Source: Lepidostoma basale (taxonomy: Eukaryota > Arthropoda > Insecta > Trichoptera > Lepidostomatidae). From it: a stretch of DNA of 64,000 bases. Below, in pieces: positions 36,571 through 47,190 of this stretch. Within the stretch, counting starts at the first letter, position 1. Every line of letters starts with the position of its first letter. The position numbers were made by a program, and so were the translations under genes. Location of the stretch: the NCBI GenBank assembly GCA_022606425.2, contig JAHDVF020000167.1:682001-746000 (forward strand), written 5' to 3'. The notes beneath the pieces were generated by a model, which worked only from the letters and a program-made list of their open reading frames with translations, did no database searches and was not told the DNA's origin.

Positions 36571-37345
36571 ATGGGCATTTGGCACAACCAAATCATTAAA
36601 TGTCACTCTTATCATATCAAAATATAATATAATGCAACTTTTAAACGGTGACGAATTTTTTATTAATTGAAAAGGCCATATGCTTGATACCTTGCAATAC
36701 GAACAGTTCCTTTCCTAAAACAATGGATTTAATATATATCACCCTTATCCCAAATATCCAATTTTTAAAATTTAATTTAAACTAGCACATGTTATATATG
36801 TACTCAAATTATTGTATTTTGTTTAAAATGTGTTTGATAAGTTTATATCATTCTCTCGATGACGAAGGTGTAAAACCTTCGAAACATGCCGAGTAAAAAA
36901 AACTCCAAACTTGAAAAAACGGTGCTTTAATTCGTAAAAAAAACAATATATCTAATACATTGATCTTGGCCTCGACACAAGATTTGTAAAGTGTTATATA
37001 TGGTCATCACTGCTATATGATATTGAGATCTGGACTCCGAAAGTGATTCGGCATTTGGCAGAAACGAAATAATTAAATTCCACTGTTATTTATCAAAATA
37101 TACAGTACAACGTTAAACGATATTTATGGTATTTATTTATATGTCCTATACGTATAAACTTTGATCTTGGCCTCAGCACAAGATTTGGGAAGTGTTTGTC
37201 TTGTCAGAACAACTATATGATATGAAGATCTGGACGCTGAAAATGATTACAATGAGAAGACCAGAAGATTTTGAAATGTAGACATATAGTAGAGTGCCTA
37301 TGATACCATGGACGGGTAAGAGTTACAAATGAACGAGATACTGTA
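36570..37345 (+). pseudogene. Duplicated, badly decayed non-LTR RT fragments
   Basis: 36985-37045 translates RFVKCYIWSSLLYDIEIWTP, and 37200-37320 reads LYDMKIWTLKMITMRRPEDF, EM, a stop, TYSRVPMIPWTGK. These fit the insect RT signature F.KCY.WS.LLYG.E.WTL...R..AFEMW.YRR.L.IPW. The block starting tgatcttggcctcg at 36961 recurs as tgatcttggcctca at 37162 (period 201), and gggcatttggcacaaccaaa at 36574 recurs near 37048. So fragments of one element are duplicated in tandem. Between them sits the hairpin motif at 36855-36885. Confidence 0.75.
36855..36885 (+). repeat. Hammerhead-core-like motif: CGATGA / GAAGG-CCTTC / GAAAC
   Basis: Reads ctcgatga, c, a perfect 5-bp stem GAAGG/CCTTC with a 7-nt loop (tgtaaaa), then gaaacatgccgag. 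Same architecture as 30605 but a different stem. Confidence 0.5.
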
Positions 37346-38877
37346 TTTGTATATATGAGTCTAGATAAGTGTACCCAGGATAGAGAAATATTACTTCTGA
37401 AGATTTTGATAAAACTATTACTTAATTGTGTGATAACTTATATACCATATAGTATGCGTATTTCAGGTCTGAAATCGTTTATGTGCAATAAATATATTAC
37501 ATTAAAGGTGATGAATGCTATAGAAGTGTATATTTTACATTATTTAGAAGCCAAACGAACTCAAATAAATTGGTTTTTACTTTCCTGAAATATATTTTCA
37601 GATAAATGTCCGTACAAATATTAAACGTCACTTGGATTTGAAATGTGAATTATTTCTTCCCCCCAGCGCCGAGCGCTGGAGGGCTGTCGTTAAATAATCA
37701 GGAAATTGTATTTAGTAGATTTTTCGCTTAATAGGAAATGTAAATCAAAACATGTATTAAAAATGGTGACAACGAAAGCGGCGGCTCGTTCGATTCGATG
37801 AGTTTCTGTTGCCAGAAAATACCTGCTTCGTTTTTCCATTTGTGAAATTTAATGACAGCGTCCAGCGCTTCAAATATTTTAATTTAAATTTATTTATGTG
37901 ACAGATGAAAGAAATTTCCGTGATTCACCATTTCTATTCATGTTTAAAATAGCTACATATTATAAAATATAAATCAGTTATTGATTTTTATAGCACTTAA
38001 CTTTTTGGCAACATATATATAATATTATATTTTAATAAACCTATTTAATCTTTATGAACACATTAAAATTAATTAGTTAATCAGGTAATTAGTCTGCTGA
38101 ACTGGTCTCCTCAGAAATCGACGCCTTTTATATTAGTGAAAGTATGTTCAGAAGACAAATTCTCTTGACTTTAGAGTATCTTGTCTTTCTAATGTCGAAC
38201 CATATCTCATGCGTTCCTGGTATTATATTGTATCTTAAATATAGAATGTGTTCATATCATTAAAAACACAATAGTTTCATGTTGATTAAGAAACATATAT
38301 CATTTGTTTAATAAATAATTATAAATATATCACATATCGTTAATAAACGATTCACTTTCAAATATATGAAATCGTTTTTTTAGGCATTATTTATTATTTG
38401 TTCCTACTGATTTAATGGTAGACTAATTATTATAATATTTTAAGTGTTATTGCCTTGTCTTCTGATTATCATCTCTTTGCGTATATATCCAAACGTAAAT
38501 GAAAGAGAAAAAAACTTAACTTATTTAATTTACGGTTTATTAACATTTCTATGATTTTTTTCATCATGCTATTGTCCAGTTTTAGTATCAATAACACTTG
38601 ATTGGCTACATTTTTCTACTGCGCTAATATCACGAGTTGTAGCAAAGCTGTTGAGATCGCAAACATGTTTTTCTGATTAAATGAAATTTTTCGTTAGAAA
38701 ATAGTCGAATTCTGCAGACATACAACTTTTGTATACCTATTCGGTTCTTAATTAAAATTCATTTCTCACACCCTCACAAATTTGTATGCTTTAGATTGAA
38801 CTATTTAATTAGTGGTGTAACATTTTTAGAAATAAAATACACCTAAATATTTCATTTATTGTTTCTTGAACATACAT
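37346..38877. other. AT-rich intronic sequence, nothing recognised
   Basis: Includes a short GC-richer stretch at 37655-37700. The frame at 37355-37588 has no known domain. Confidence 0.4.
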
Positions 38878-38955
38878 TCTTCTTCTTCTTCTTCTTCTGA
38901 TTGTAGATCTTGCGATCTGTTTATGCAGGATATCAACTTTCTTCCTGTCTTCTTG
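38878..38955 (-). mobile_element. (GAA)n-tailed short insertion, relative of 29045
   Basis: Plus-strand (ttc)7 followed by tgattgtagatcttgcgatc, tgtttatgcaggatatc. Compare tccttatagacctttggtct, gtttctgaaatcagg at 29060. More diverged; no clear target duplication seen. Confidence 0.55.
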
Positions 38956-38959
38956 TGGT

Positions 38960-39045
38960 TAAATTTTATTCTATTCCTAGAGCATTATGGTAAAATAAAA
39001 TTTCTAGAAAGCAGACTTTTTCATGCGTATTAATTGCTTAAATAT
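38960..39045. mobile_element. Remnant of a TTCTAGAA-family element
   Basis: Contains tcctagagcattatgg then aaataaaatttctagaaagc, agactttttcatgcgtatta, matching the right arm of complete copies. Confidence 0.5.
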
Positions 39046-39059
39046 TTGTCATCTTTTTA

Positions 39060-39092
39060 TTTTGATGATGCTCCGTTTGATATGAAACCAGT
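39060..39092 (+). repeat. TTGATGA ... GAAACC motif with decayed stem
   Basis: TTGATGA, T, gctccgtttgatat, GAAACC, agtcgatagttt. Both core boxes are intact but the stem between them no longer pairs well, as expected for an old copy. Confidence 0.4.
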
Positions 39093-39264
39093 CGATAGTT
39101 TCAAGAAACAAAATTATCTGATGTTGAAACATAATATTTTAGCGTTTTATTTATCTTCGAATATTTTTTCCATTTTGCTAATGTCTGTAATTAAAATTTT
39201 ACAAGACGATTGCAATATTTGAAAACTATGAGATTAAAGGAGCTCACACATTTCTCGGGTAGGC

Positions 39265-39440
39265 GTTCGCTACCGAAACGGACGCCGTATCACGCTGCAG
39301 CTTTAGTAGACGGAGGCAGGCCATGATTTATTATGCTGCGCTCATAATTGATGGCGCCATTACCATTTATGATAATGACGTCATTATATTCTGTGACGAC
39401 AGAGCGACTCCCGGTGGAGACGATGCATAATCATTTCAAC
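39265..39440. promoter_or_regulatory. Candidate enhancer with a 16-bp CRE palindrome
   Basis: A compact, unique, balanced-composition island. ATAATGACGTCATTAT at 39372-39387 is a perfect 16-bp palindrome with the CREB/ATF core TGACGTCA and TAAT flanks. Nearby are gatttattatgctgcgctca, taattgatggcgccattacc and gcataatcattt. No coding signal or repeat match. The function is inference. Confidence 0.4.
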
Positions 39441-39865
39441 CCATTACAGGGATTCAAACACCAACGCACTTCTATGTTAAAGTATATTGCAGCATTGAAC
39501 TCTTTTAAATCGTTATAATACGTATAATTGCTGTACTTTTTATCTCAATCCAAAATTCTGATTAATGAAATATTATACTAGGTTAAAACTTTTTTTCGCT
39601 TGAAACTTTCGAACATTGAAAATTTTTAAACAAATTAACTGATTATTTTAATAGTGTAGATTAAAATATTTATGTAAATAATCTCAGTTATAAATAATAT
39701 ACAAATAATATTTCTTATCTTTTAATAGTTGGATCAAGTTATTAGTTACGATAATAATATATGTAATTATTTAAGGGTAGAAATACTTTTGGCAACGTTA
39801 TAATCAATTATAGAGTAAGTTGACAAAATAAGGAAAGAACAACTTGGGTTTCACGTAGGCTCTGC

Positions 39866-40040
39866 GCTTCTTCTTCTTCGTCGTGCCAATGGCAAGCTAG
39901 TTTTATAAGGATGGTCTTAAAAATTCATATCTCTCCTCTTATCTTGTCAGTGTGGCGGAAGGTTTGGCCGAGGTTACAGTAACACCACACTTGGTCCCTT
40001 TTCCCCGGAGGCACTTTCCATGCCCTTGTACTTGCTCAGT
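39866..40040. mobile_element. (CTT)n-headed noncoding repeat, copy 1
   Basis: Starts cttcttcttcttcgtcgtgcc, aatggcaagctagttttata, then a block ttgtcagtgtggcggaaggt, ttggccgaggttac, agtaacaccacacttgg and ggaggcactttccatgccc. Order matches 54047 and 57003. The CTT run is the reverse complement of a (GAA)n tail, so the element is probably inserted on the minus strand. No protein is readable. Confidence 0.7.
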
Positions 40041-40127
40041 TATTAACATGACGCTGATCACAAAACACATATCTTATCATATTTTTCATATCACTGTAAA
40101 ACAAACTTTTTGTATTGCAGAGGTAGC

Positions 40128-40265
40128 GTTACAAAATGCCTATATCTCCTCCTTCTCTTGCCTTTATGGTGGAAGGTTTTGCCAATTTCGTGGCGTTTCG
40201 GGATTTCAAGGATGCCGGGTATAAAATAACACCACACATGGAGGCAACTTCATGGTGTCTTATGA
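40128..40265. mobile_element. (CTT)n-family noncoding repeat, copy 2
   Basis: Blocks cttctcttgcctttatggtg, gaaggttttgccaatttcg, gatgccgggtataaaataac, accacacatggaggcaactt follow the same order as the other copies. Lies about 90 bp after copy 1 in the same orientation. Confidence 0.65.
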
Positions 40266-41826
40266 TAATAATAAAATCTCTGAATGTTATGTTATTTCTA
40301 GAATGCAAGCTATTTGCGATACATACATTTAGTAATCCGTGTATGCTTTACCAACAGCGAAAGCGGATAATACATTGCTTTCACCTTTCCTATACTCGCG
40401 GTTCAGTCCGACACGCTTTGTTCCTTCTGGGAAAAAATACGGTGTTTTCTCTTTTCACGGAGTATAAAGCTCCGCTCGTAACGCGCCGGCGCACGCACGC
40501 CGCGCTGTATTTAAAACGTGTTCTGACCGATAATTCCGCCGGCTAGTGCGCTGGGAAGTGATTTTTCCGAATGCTTTTTGGTTTCCCACTCAAAGGAACA
40601 CTCGTTTTAGTCGTTTTCTTTTAAATCCCGGACGCCGTTTGCCTTAACTATTTCCTCATTTAAAAGGCGATTAAATAAATTTACGTTACTGCTATAGGTG
40701 TAGAAACTACATATCGATGGAATAAACACTTCTACACGGTGCCAAATGCGATATTAACTTCTAGTTCGTAGTATCGCAATGAAATTATATTCAAATACTC
40801 AATTTATTTATTATGATTAATAGCATATGATATTATTTGTTGCTTATTGGTTTCAATTTTTTTTCCATTGCATAGTTGTGATCATTGCTATTTTGTTAGG
40901 TATTAAGTTAAATTAAAAAATAATGAAATTGTATCGAATTATTATTTTATGTGATATACAGGTATAATAAATAATTGCATTATTCGAATCTTAATTTAAG
41001 AATTTTGCATATATTTTTTTACGAATCTTGGTTTCAAAAACATATTTTGATATTTTATAATGTCTAAGCAAAGTGAAACACATTAAACGATGCTGACTGA
41101 TTTCGATATTTTACACATTTTTTTTAATATTGTAGGGGATGGGGGGAAAGTATGATATAAAAGTTGACACGGAGATTTTTATATATTATCCCGAAAATAC
41201 TTTGGCAAACATAATTACAGTGTATTATTGTTATTCGCACTCCATAAGATAACCAATGTCATTAATTTATACAATTTTCTTTCGTATTTGAAAATCCAAT
41301 CAACAAAATTAACACAGTTTTTCAACACTTCCGCTACCAATCCCGTTCATTATTCCACGCTTTTCAATAATGCTAGTACATTCAGACCAGAAATGCGAAA
41401 CTTAAGTGGCAATATTTCACTTCAACAACCACACCGGGAACAGCGCGCATCTCCCGTGTATGTGGGATGACCATTACTCAAGCGAGCAGACTATATTGCA
41501 GCCGGACCGCTATATTGCAACTCGATAACTTCATTCTAAGCTCATTGCAATGTTTCTTATAATGCAATATGTTCCGAAGAGCCGATACGGGCGAGAAAAA
41601 TTATTGCCTCTGACAAAATGGTATTAAAACTTTCTTATATTTAGTTTCACCCTCGTTGTGCAGCTGGCTTCATTTGCAGTAAAATAAAAATGGTTTCAAA
41701 CTGCACCTGACTGCATTTGCTACTCAAGAGGATTGTCCCAGTTCATTATTAAAATGACCTTAGTAATACCCATAATTTAGTAGTAAGGGACTTAAGTAAA
41801 ATATGTATAAGATACATTCATGTGTT
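40266..41826. other. Intronic sequence, no gene seen
   Basis: The 136-codon frame at 40136-40546 begins inside a repeat and has no recognisable domain. 40440-40660 is GC-enriched. 41040-41090 has a weak resemblance to the TTCTAGAA family (gtctaagcaaagtgaaacac). Confidence 0.4.
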
Positions 41827-41900
41827 AGCTGCAAATGTAGTCTGTTATTGTTCAAAACGAAACAATTTGGACTGCAAATAAAGTCAATCGTCCAATAAGA
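41827..41900. repeat. Second copy of the CTGCAAAT pair repeat
   Basis: See 748-815. Contains gctgcaaatgtagtctgtta, ttcaaaacgaaacaatttgg and actgcaaataaagtcaatcg. Confidence 0.5.
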
Positions 41901-42207
41901 TTTTACAAACAAATATTTTCAACCCCTTAAATATTTTTATGTGAATTGGATTAACATCAGTTTTAAGTTATATTATACAATATATATTTTTTTACTTATT
42001 TAAAATAACTTTCTATGTTTGTCTCTCATTGATTAAAAGAGCTATTTATGTCATAAATAATGGTGTATCAATAATGAAAGATTTCTCACGATACTTCTAT
42101 TCATAAGAAGGGTAAGACTCACTGTGGTTAGAATTGTGGGTCGTCTTTAATAATGTATAACCATAATAATAAGGTTATTTTTTCATTATAATATTATTAA
42201 TTAGAAA

Positions 42208-42356
42208 ATTTGTATTTACACCACTTTATTATTTTCCACAACTAACCGGTTTCGCTACCGCCGGAGCTTCGTCAGGGTTACAAAAGACACTAACAACTCT
42301 GACAAAACTCCGGTGGTAGCTAAACCGAAGTGGTATAAATACAAATTTACAAGTGT
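42208..42356. repeat. Inverted-repeat element with hammerhead-core-like arm
   Basis: The left arm (aatttgtatttacaccactt ... ccggtttcgctaccgccgga) and the right arm (tccggtggtagctaaaccga, agtggtataaatacaaattt) are reverse complements with a small deletion. On the minus strand 42275-42249 reads CTGACGA, A, GCTCC/GTAGC stem (4 of 5 pairs), GAAAC. The + strand arm has CTGACAA and TAAAC in the same places. Confidence 0.75.
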
Positions 42357-43464
42357 ATTTGTATTATATATAATAATGCCACACCAAAAATTAAGTGCTT
42401 CATACAATTTTATAACATTTTTTTGGTTAATATTAAATATAATATATAATGTTGTTAACAAAGTGATCGTAAGTTCTGAAGATTCGTATCGAACATGTTT
42501 AAAAACTGTGGGTGTCCTATAGTATAAACACGACATCCCGGAGAATGTTCAGAAAGTAACACTCTCTATTTAAGCCTATAATAAAAGTAAAGAGCCTTGT
42601 TATATCCCTTAATGTGCCCTTAAATATTGTTTTAATTGTAACTTACAGCGGCAGTGAGCAGAGCGCTAACTTTAGTAAGGCCTTACTTAAGTCAATCATC
42701 CGCTCCATCGTGGAGTTATGTTGACTTCAAATGGACAATTTTAGAGACGTTTTCAAATCTACTTCATATAGAGCCATGTACCGGGAAGATGAACCCTTTC
42801 AAGAACACAAATATTATTATAATGAACGAACCGTAAATCCTTCATATTAGTTTGAACCCTCCGTAATTCGTATATTTACAATATTTGACCTTACAAATAA
42901 TGACAAGTGTAGTCTTCATTTGTTTTAGATAAACTTAGTGTAAATTTACTTAACAATAGTTTTACAGTCAATTTAATATACTTTAGTGCTTTCTGTAATC
43001 CACACATGTTTATACAAATTTCATGTTTTCGGTTTTAACGTTATATTATTGTACATTATTCATACCTCTTATATTACATTTATATTCTTCAAGTATAATA
43101 GATAATGTCACCATGTCAATCTTTTTTTTTCACACATTTCACAATTAACCAAATTGTTCTCCTTTTGTCTTCTATACTACTATCATACAAAAATAATAAT
43201 AAAAAAAATCGAAATAATCCAGAAACGTTCCCAGGCATGAGCATTGTATGCATTTCGAATTACTTTCGGAGAGAACCGAATTATTCCTCTCTCGCTCTCT
43301 TTGTATTCAAAATATTCTCGTACATATTGATGACATCTGGATTTTTGCCTATGAATGTTATAATGCTTGTATTGGACCTATTTAAAAATAAATAATACTA
43401 CAGTATGTACAATGTTACAACATTGAAAAAAAAAATTCTCCATCGTTTGTTATTTATTGTGAGT
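42357..43464. other. AT-rich intronic sequence, nothing recognised
   Basis: Frames at 42313, 42654 and 43105 show no domain. No matched repeat. Confidence 0.4.
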
Positions 43465-43730
43465 AATTAACTAACTAACCATCACACCGTTTCACGGAGA
43501 AGTAGGCAGATAGGATAGACCGCCACACTGCTTACATCCCCCTCTATTTTTTCGACATCAAATGTGGCCGCCTTTTAGTATTTAATTCATTTCTTACCAT
43601 GCTTTCCTTGGTCTTCCACGGCTTCTCTTTTCACTCTCACGGCTTGTATACAACATGTTAACCATTTTTCTCTCGTTCAATCATTCCATATGTCCAAACC
43701 ATCTAAGGGAACCTTATTTCGTCGTTCGGT
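43465..43730 (-). pseudogene. (TTAG)n-tailed non-LTR RT fragment, copy 3 (most diverged)
   Basis: Starts taattaactaactaaccatc then acaccgtttcacggagaagt, aggcagataggatagaccgc, compared with gccgtcttcccgaaggggta, ggcagaaagaatggactgc in copy 4. Continues with ttaccatgctttccttggtc and tccatatgtccaaaccat, matching other copies. Confidence 0.8.
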
Positions 43731-43814
43731 ATTCAATCATATATCGTTATCACATCATTATTCTCATTTCTATCGCATCGTGTGAGTATTTTGAAGAAAA
43801 ACAAAATAAATACA

Positions 43815-44240
43815 ACTGAATAGGCCGAAACACTTTGATACTTCAACATTATAAACTCTTAAAATGTATAACACTGTTATAATACGAGTTTATTATTCAC
43901 TTTTTGAGAATGTCGCGACAACTGTTTCGCATACGAAAGTTTAATAAATATTGTGGTATTATAACAGTGTTATAATTAAATTGTGCATTGTTTTGGCCGA
44001 AACACTATGATACCTAAACATTTTAAACTGTAAATGAATAAACTTTGTTTTTTGATATATTATTGTAACACATGATGATGTCAACATTGGTTGATGAAAC
44101 AGCTGTCGCGTAAAAAAAACAATTGTGATACGAAAAACACAGTTTATTTATTAACAGTTTAAAGTGTTATAATTTTTAACAGTTTTTAAAATAAAATTGA
44201 TAATATTATTGTGTTTATCTAAAATTGATAATGAAATTGT
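43815..44240. repeat. Cluster of repeats with GGCCGAAACACT blocks and core-like hairpin
   Basis: The block taggccgaaacactttgata (43821) recurs as ttggccgaaacactatgata (43993), again near 44795 (ttgaccgaaacactatcata) and 53676 (ttggccaaacactatgata). Each is followed by acattttaaact-type sequence. Within the cluster, tataacactgttataatacg and ggtattataacagtgttata are mutually inverted. At 44073-44100 lies TGATGA, T, stem GTCAAC/GTTGAT (closing G-U), GAAAC, then AGCTGTCGCG. Confidence 0.65.
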
Positions 44241-44759
44241 TAACTATTATTTTATATTTGTGATAGCATGTAATTGGCCTTATTTTAGTTATTCTAAATG
44301 TTTTTTTTATATATATGTTATTGATATCGCTGTATGTTACCCTTAATAAATAAAACAAAAAAACTAAACAATATAACATTCGCGCGATACAAACCGGTAA
44401 TACCTCAATAAATAAGTGAGTATATCTTACTGCTATATGTATATTTGTGTTATAATTTTGCCGGGACGTAAATGTTTGTCGTCGTGCGGCTGTGCCTTCC
44501 ATAATGTATCGTGTTGTTCCAAATATACTACATCCGCTACCGCCATTGCCGTGCCTCATGGTTTGTTAGTGGCGAATTATGTACAAATGTTAAGTAGACA
44601 AGACCTAAACTAAAACTGAACTAAACTAGAGATTTGAAATAATCTCATTGGCGTATCAAAGTATTCGGATACAGCTTTAACTCGTAGGGTAATGCCTCCT
44701 CGGCTGTGATCGTTTAGGCATCTACTGCCAATTACATTCATTAAAACCTTTATTTTATG
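44241..44759. other. Intronic sequence, no gene seen
   Basis: A modestly GC-enriched part at 44450-44570 with no conserved frame; AT-rich otherwise. Confidence 0.4.
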
Positions 44760-44779
44760 TTGTTCAATAATGTTATTTT

Positions 44780-45012
44780 TAGATAATCCATTATTTTGAC
44801 CGAAACACTATCATACCTCAACTTTGTTAATGGTTAAAAATTATGAATACTGTTATTATACGTATCACAATTTATTTTTAAGAGATTGTCGCGACAGCTG
44901 TTTCGCCAACATGTGTTGGCATCATCAAATGTTACAGACAACAGATGTTGTTGTTGAATTGTTTGTAGCACACGATGTTGACAAGATAGGTTGGCGAAAC
45001 AACTGCTGCGAC
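44780..45012. repeat. Inverted-repeat element with the clearest core-like hairpin
   Basis: The block cgaaacactatcatacctca opens it. The left arm, agattgtcgcgacagctgtt then tcgccaacatgtgttggcat, is the imperfect reverse complement of the right arm, gatgttgacaagataggttg then gcgaaacaactgctgcgact. On the minus strand 44928-44900 reads TTGATGA, T, a perfect 6-bp stem GCCAAC/GTTGGC with loop ACAT, GAAAC, followed by AGCTGTCGCGACA, which contains the palindrome TGTCGCGACA. Confidence 0.75.
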
Positions 45013-45018
45013 TACAAA

Positions 45019-45180
45019 TAATCAAATCAAATCAAATCAGTTTATTAACTCAAAAGACATTACAAACAGGAAAATGTTTAAGGCATCTATTGAGTACAGG
45101 TGATAGTATCATAATAGTGTTTCTTATTTAAACATTTAATAATGTTATTTTTATAATTAAGAAGCATATTCCGATATGCA
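45019..45180 (-). mobile_element. 3' end of a (TGATT)n-tailed retroelement
   Basis: The + strand reads (aatca)n-type sequence from 45019 then gtttattaactcaaaagaca. On the minus strand this is tgagttaataaac followed by a (tgatt)n tail, with AATAA just before the tail, as in many lepidopteran non-LTR elements. No protein is readable upstream. Confidence 0.6.
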
Positions 45181-46199
45181 AATTTAACAAGTAGGTATTT
45201 TCAATTTGTTAAAACATTTACATAAATAAATTATCTAAGCCATCGTAGAGGATAACAAACACCTCGGAACTTGGAGGAGAATTTAATTTGTGTAAAATCT
45301 AGATTAAATCAGTTAAAATATTTATCTACAAAATATTCTACACTTATTATAACAGAATGCTAATTTGCGTTTTCTAGATCAAGCTAAAAGATTACGAACC
45401 TCGTTAGCTGTATCAATTATGGCAATTAAAGCACAACGAAGTGTTAATGTATTCTGTCAAAGTACATTCTAATCTCCGCCGTATAGATACATGAATCTTT
45501 AAAGGCTTACTCGAATTTTTAGCATCTCCGGAGGCGCGGCCAATTAAGGCCCCGCCGCTTAGCCGAAATCGGCTCGGCCAGGCCGGGTGGGAGGAATCAC
45601 GGTAAAATTAATACTTAACCAAATTAACTGACAGAAAACACCGTGTCTCCGTCTTGCTTCCTCCTCGTATTATTTCTTTCCATTTCAATTTCAGTCCTGA
45701 TTTCCGCCCCAGACACCCCCTCGCATCCTGCGGCGCCCCCGCCCTTCCGCCCTTCCGCCTTTCCTATAATAAGGCCGTATCAAAAGACAGAACAGACTGC
45801 GCACGTTTCAGAAACTTGCTATTTGCTCTTGGCACATCTTTAAAGCGAGAGATATCACATTTGACATTTTTATTGCCGTTTTTCGAACCCCACTGGATAT
45901 TTCTCGCGATATTCGATACTAAGTAGTCGAATGCCGGCAGTGACATAACAACGTCTTTATCTTCATTCCAAAATATACTCTTCGATCGTTGAAATCATTT
46001 TTTGAAGACACAATTTTCACAACACTTTTTTGCACCAAATAAACAATCTAATAAAATTAACTTCAAGTCCAATAATGGATTTGTTCCCCCTGTTCCATAA
46101 TTATAAATACAAATTAAACCTACCTATAGACTTGATTCTCCCCCTTCCCGTTTAGTATTGTATGTATGTAATGATTTTGTCTCATTTTATCGTTAAAAT
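45181..46199. other. Intronic sequence; GC-enriched block 45520-45780
   Basis: The block has the unique-looking phrase ggcgcggccaattaaggccc and C-rich stretches. The frames at 45643-45926 follow base composition and have no domain. Confidence 0.4.
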
Positions 46200-46202
46200 T
46201 TT

Positions 46203-46240
46203 ACATTGAAGAAGGGCGTCTATGTCCCAAAATATGCTTA
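46203..46240 (+). repeat. TTGAAGA / GGG-CCC / decayed GAAAC motif
   Basis: attgaaga, a, ggg cgtctatgt ccc, then caaaatatgc. The CTGANGA-like box and stem are kept, while GAAAC has become CAAAA. Low confidence by itself. Confidence 0.3.
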
Positions 46241-46879
46241 TGAAAAATGCAAAAAATGTTGTGAAACATAATATGAATCTTCAAATACAAGTAAAAGCGA
46301 ATTTTTAAGAAATAAAACAGTTCTTTTCGATTATTTCAAATATTTGAAATAAATCTAATAAATTGATCGTTTTTTAATTCGTAAGAGTTTAATCGCTATC
46401 TCTAACCCGCTACCGGCTTCCAGGAGAGGTTATGAGCTAGCGAGGAGAGGAAGCACCGTCTGGCATGTAAATACCTTTCCGAATGCGGCGGGGCAGATAG
46501 TCCGCCGGGTCATGTGTAAATCCTGGCCGCCCGTGGAATGGCACGTACCGTTAATGGGATTACAGGCCATCACACCGCCGGCGACTAACTGCTCCACCCT
46601 CCGCCTCCCGATATCCTGAACTCCCGATCCTGACCGCCGACATATTACCGCTTCAATAATCTGCTCCGATAATTCATCTCTTATTTTATTCATTAAAAAA
46701 CGTGATCGAATAAAATAAATGTACGTGTCAAAACTTTTATGTTCACTTGTTTTAATTTCGCATTTTCACTTTTAAAACTCGTTGAATCACCACACTAGAT
46801 TAATAAATAACAATCGGTATTTTAAAAACGACATTCGTTAATCAAATTCTTATTAGAATTATATTTTATAAGTTTTTGT
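46241..46879. other. Intronic sequence; GC-enriched unique block 46395-46660
   Basis: The block includes accgttaatgggattacagg and GGCGGGGC-type motifs. Possible regulatory island; the minus-strand frame at 46430-46693 has no known domain. Confidence 0.4.
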
Positions 46880-47059
46880 GTCCGCACATTCATTTAATAT
46901 TCTATACTCCGCCTGTGACGAGGAAATTGTTTTTTAAGACGCTGCTGATTCCAAGCCTGGATAAAGGGAGGAGGATCCACCACGGGACTAATTACCCTAC
47001 TTGGAAAAACACATTATTACAAACACCAACACAATCGCTTAAAAAATCTCAATCCAATC

Positions 47060-47190
47060 ATCTCCAATGAACAATGACCTAGGTAAAAACATAAGAACAA
47101 ACGACGCCAGAGACAGGATTCAGTGAAGGACTATTGTGGAGAAGACCGAATTCCACACCGGGATATAGGGCCGAGAAGAAGAAGATGGAG
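47060..47190 (+). pseudogene. Probable non-LTR RT C-terminal remnant with (GAA)n tail
   Basis: The + frame reads NDARDRIQ, a stop, RTIVEKTEFHTGI, then GREEE over the gaagaagaag tail at 47170. The pattern (A.DR..WR..V.....F..G....E) matches RT C-terminal ends but is short and broken. 46905-47060 upstream may be part of the same element. Confidence 0.55.

Noticed and set aside
40136..40546. 136-codon + strand open frame
   Set aside because: It starts inside the (CTT)n-family repeat and runs into unique sequence with no domain; chance frame.
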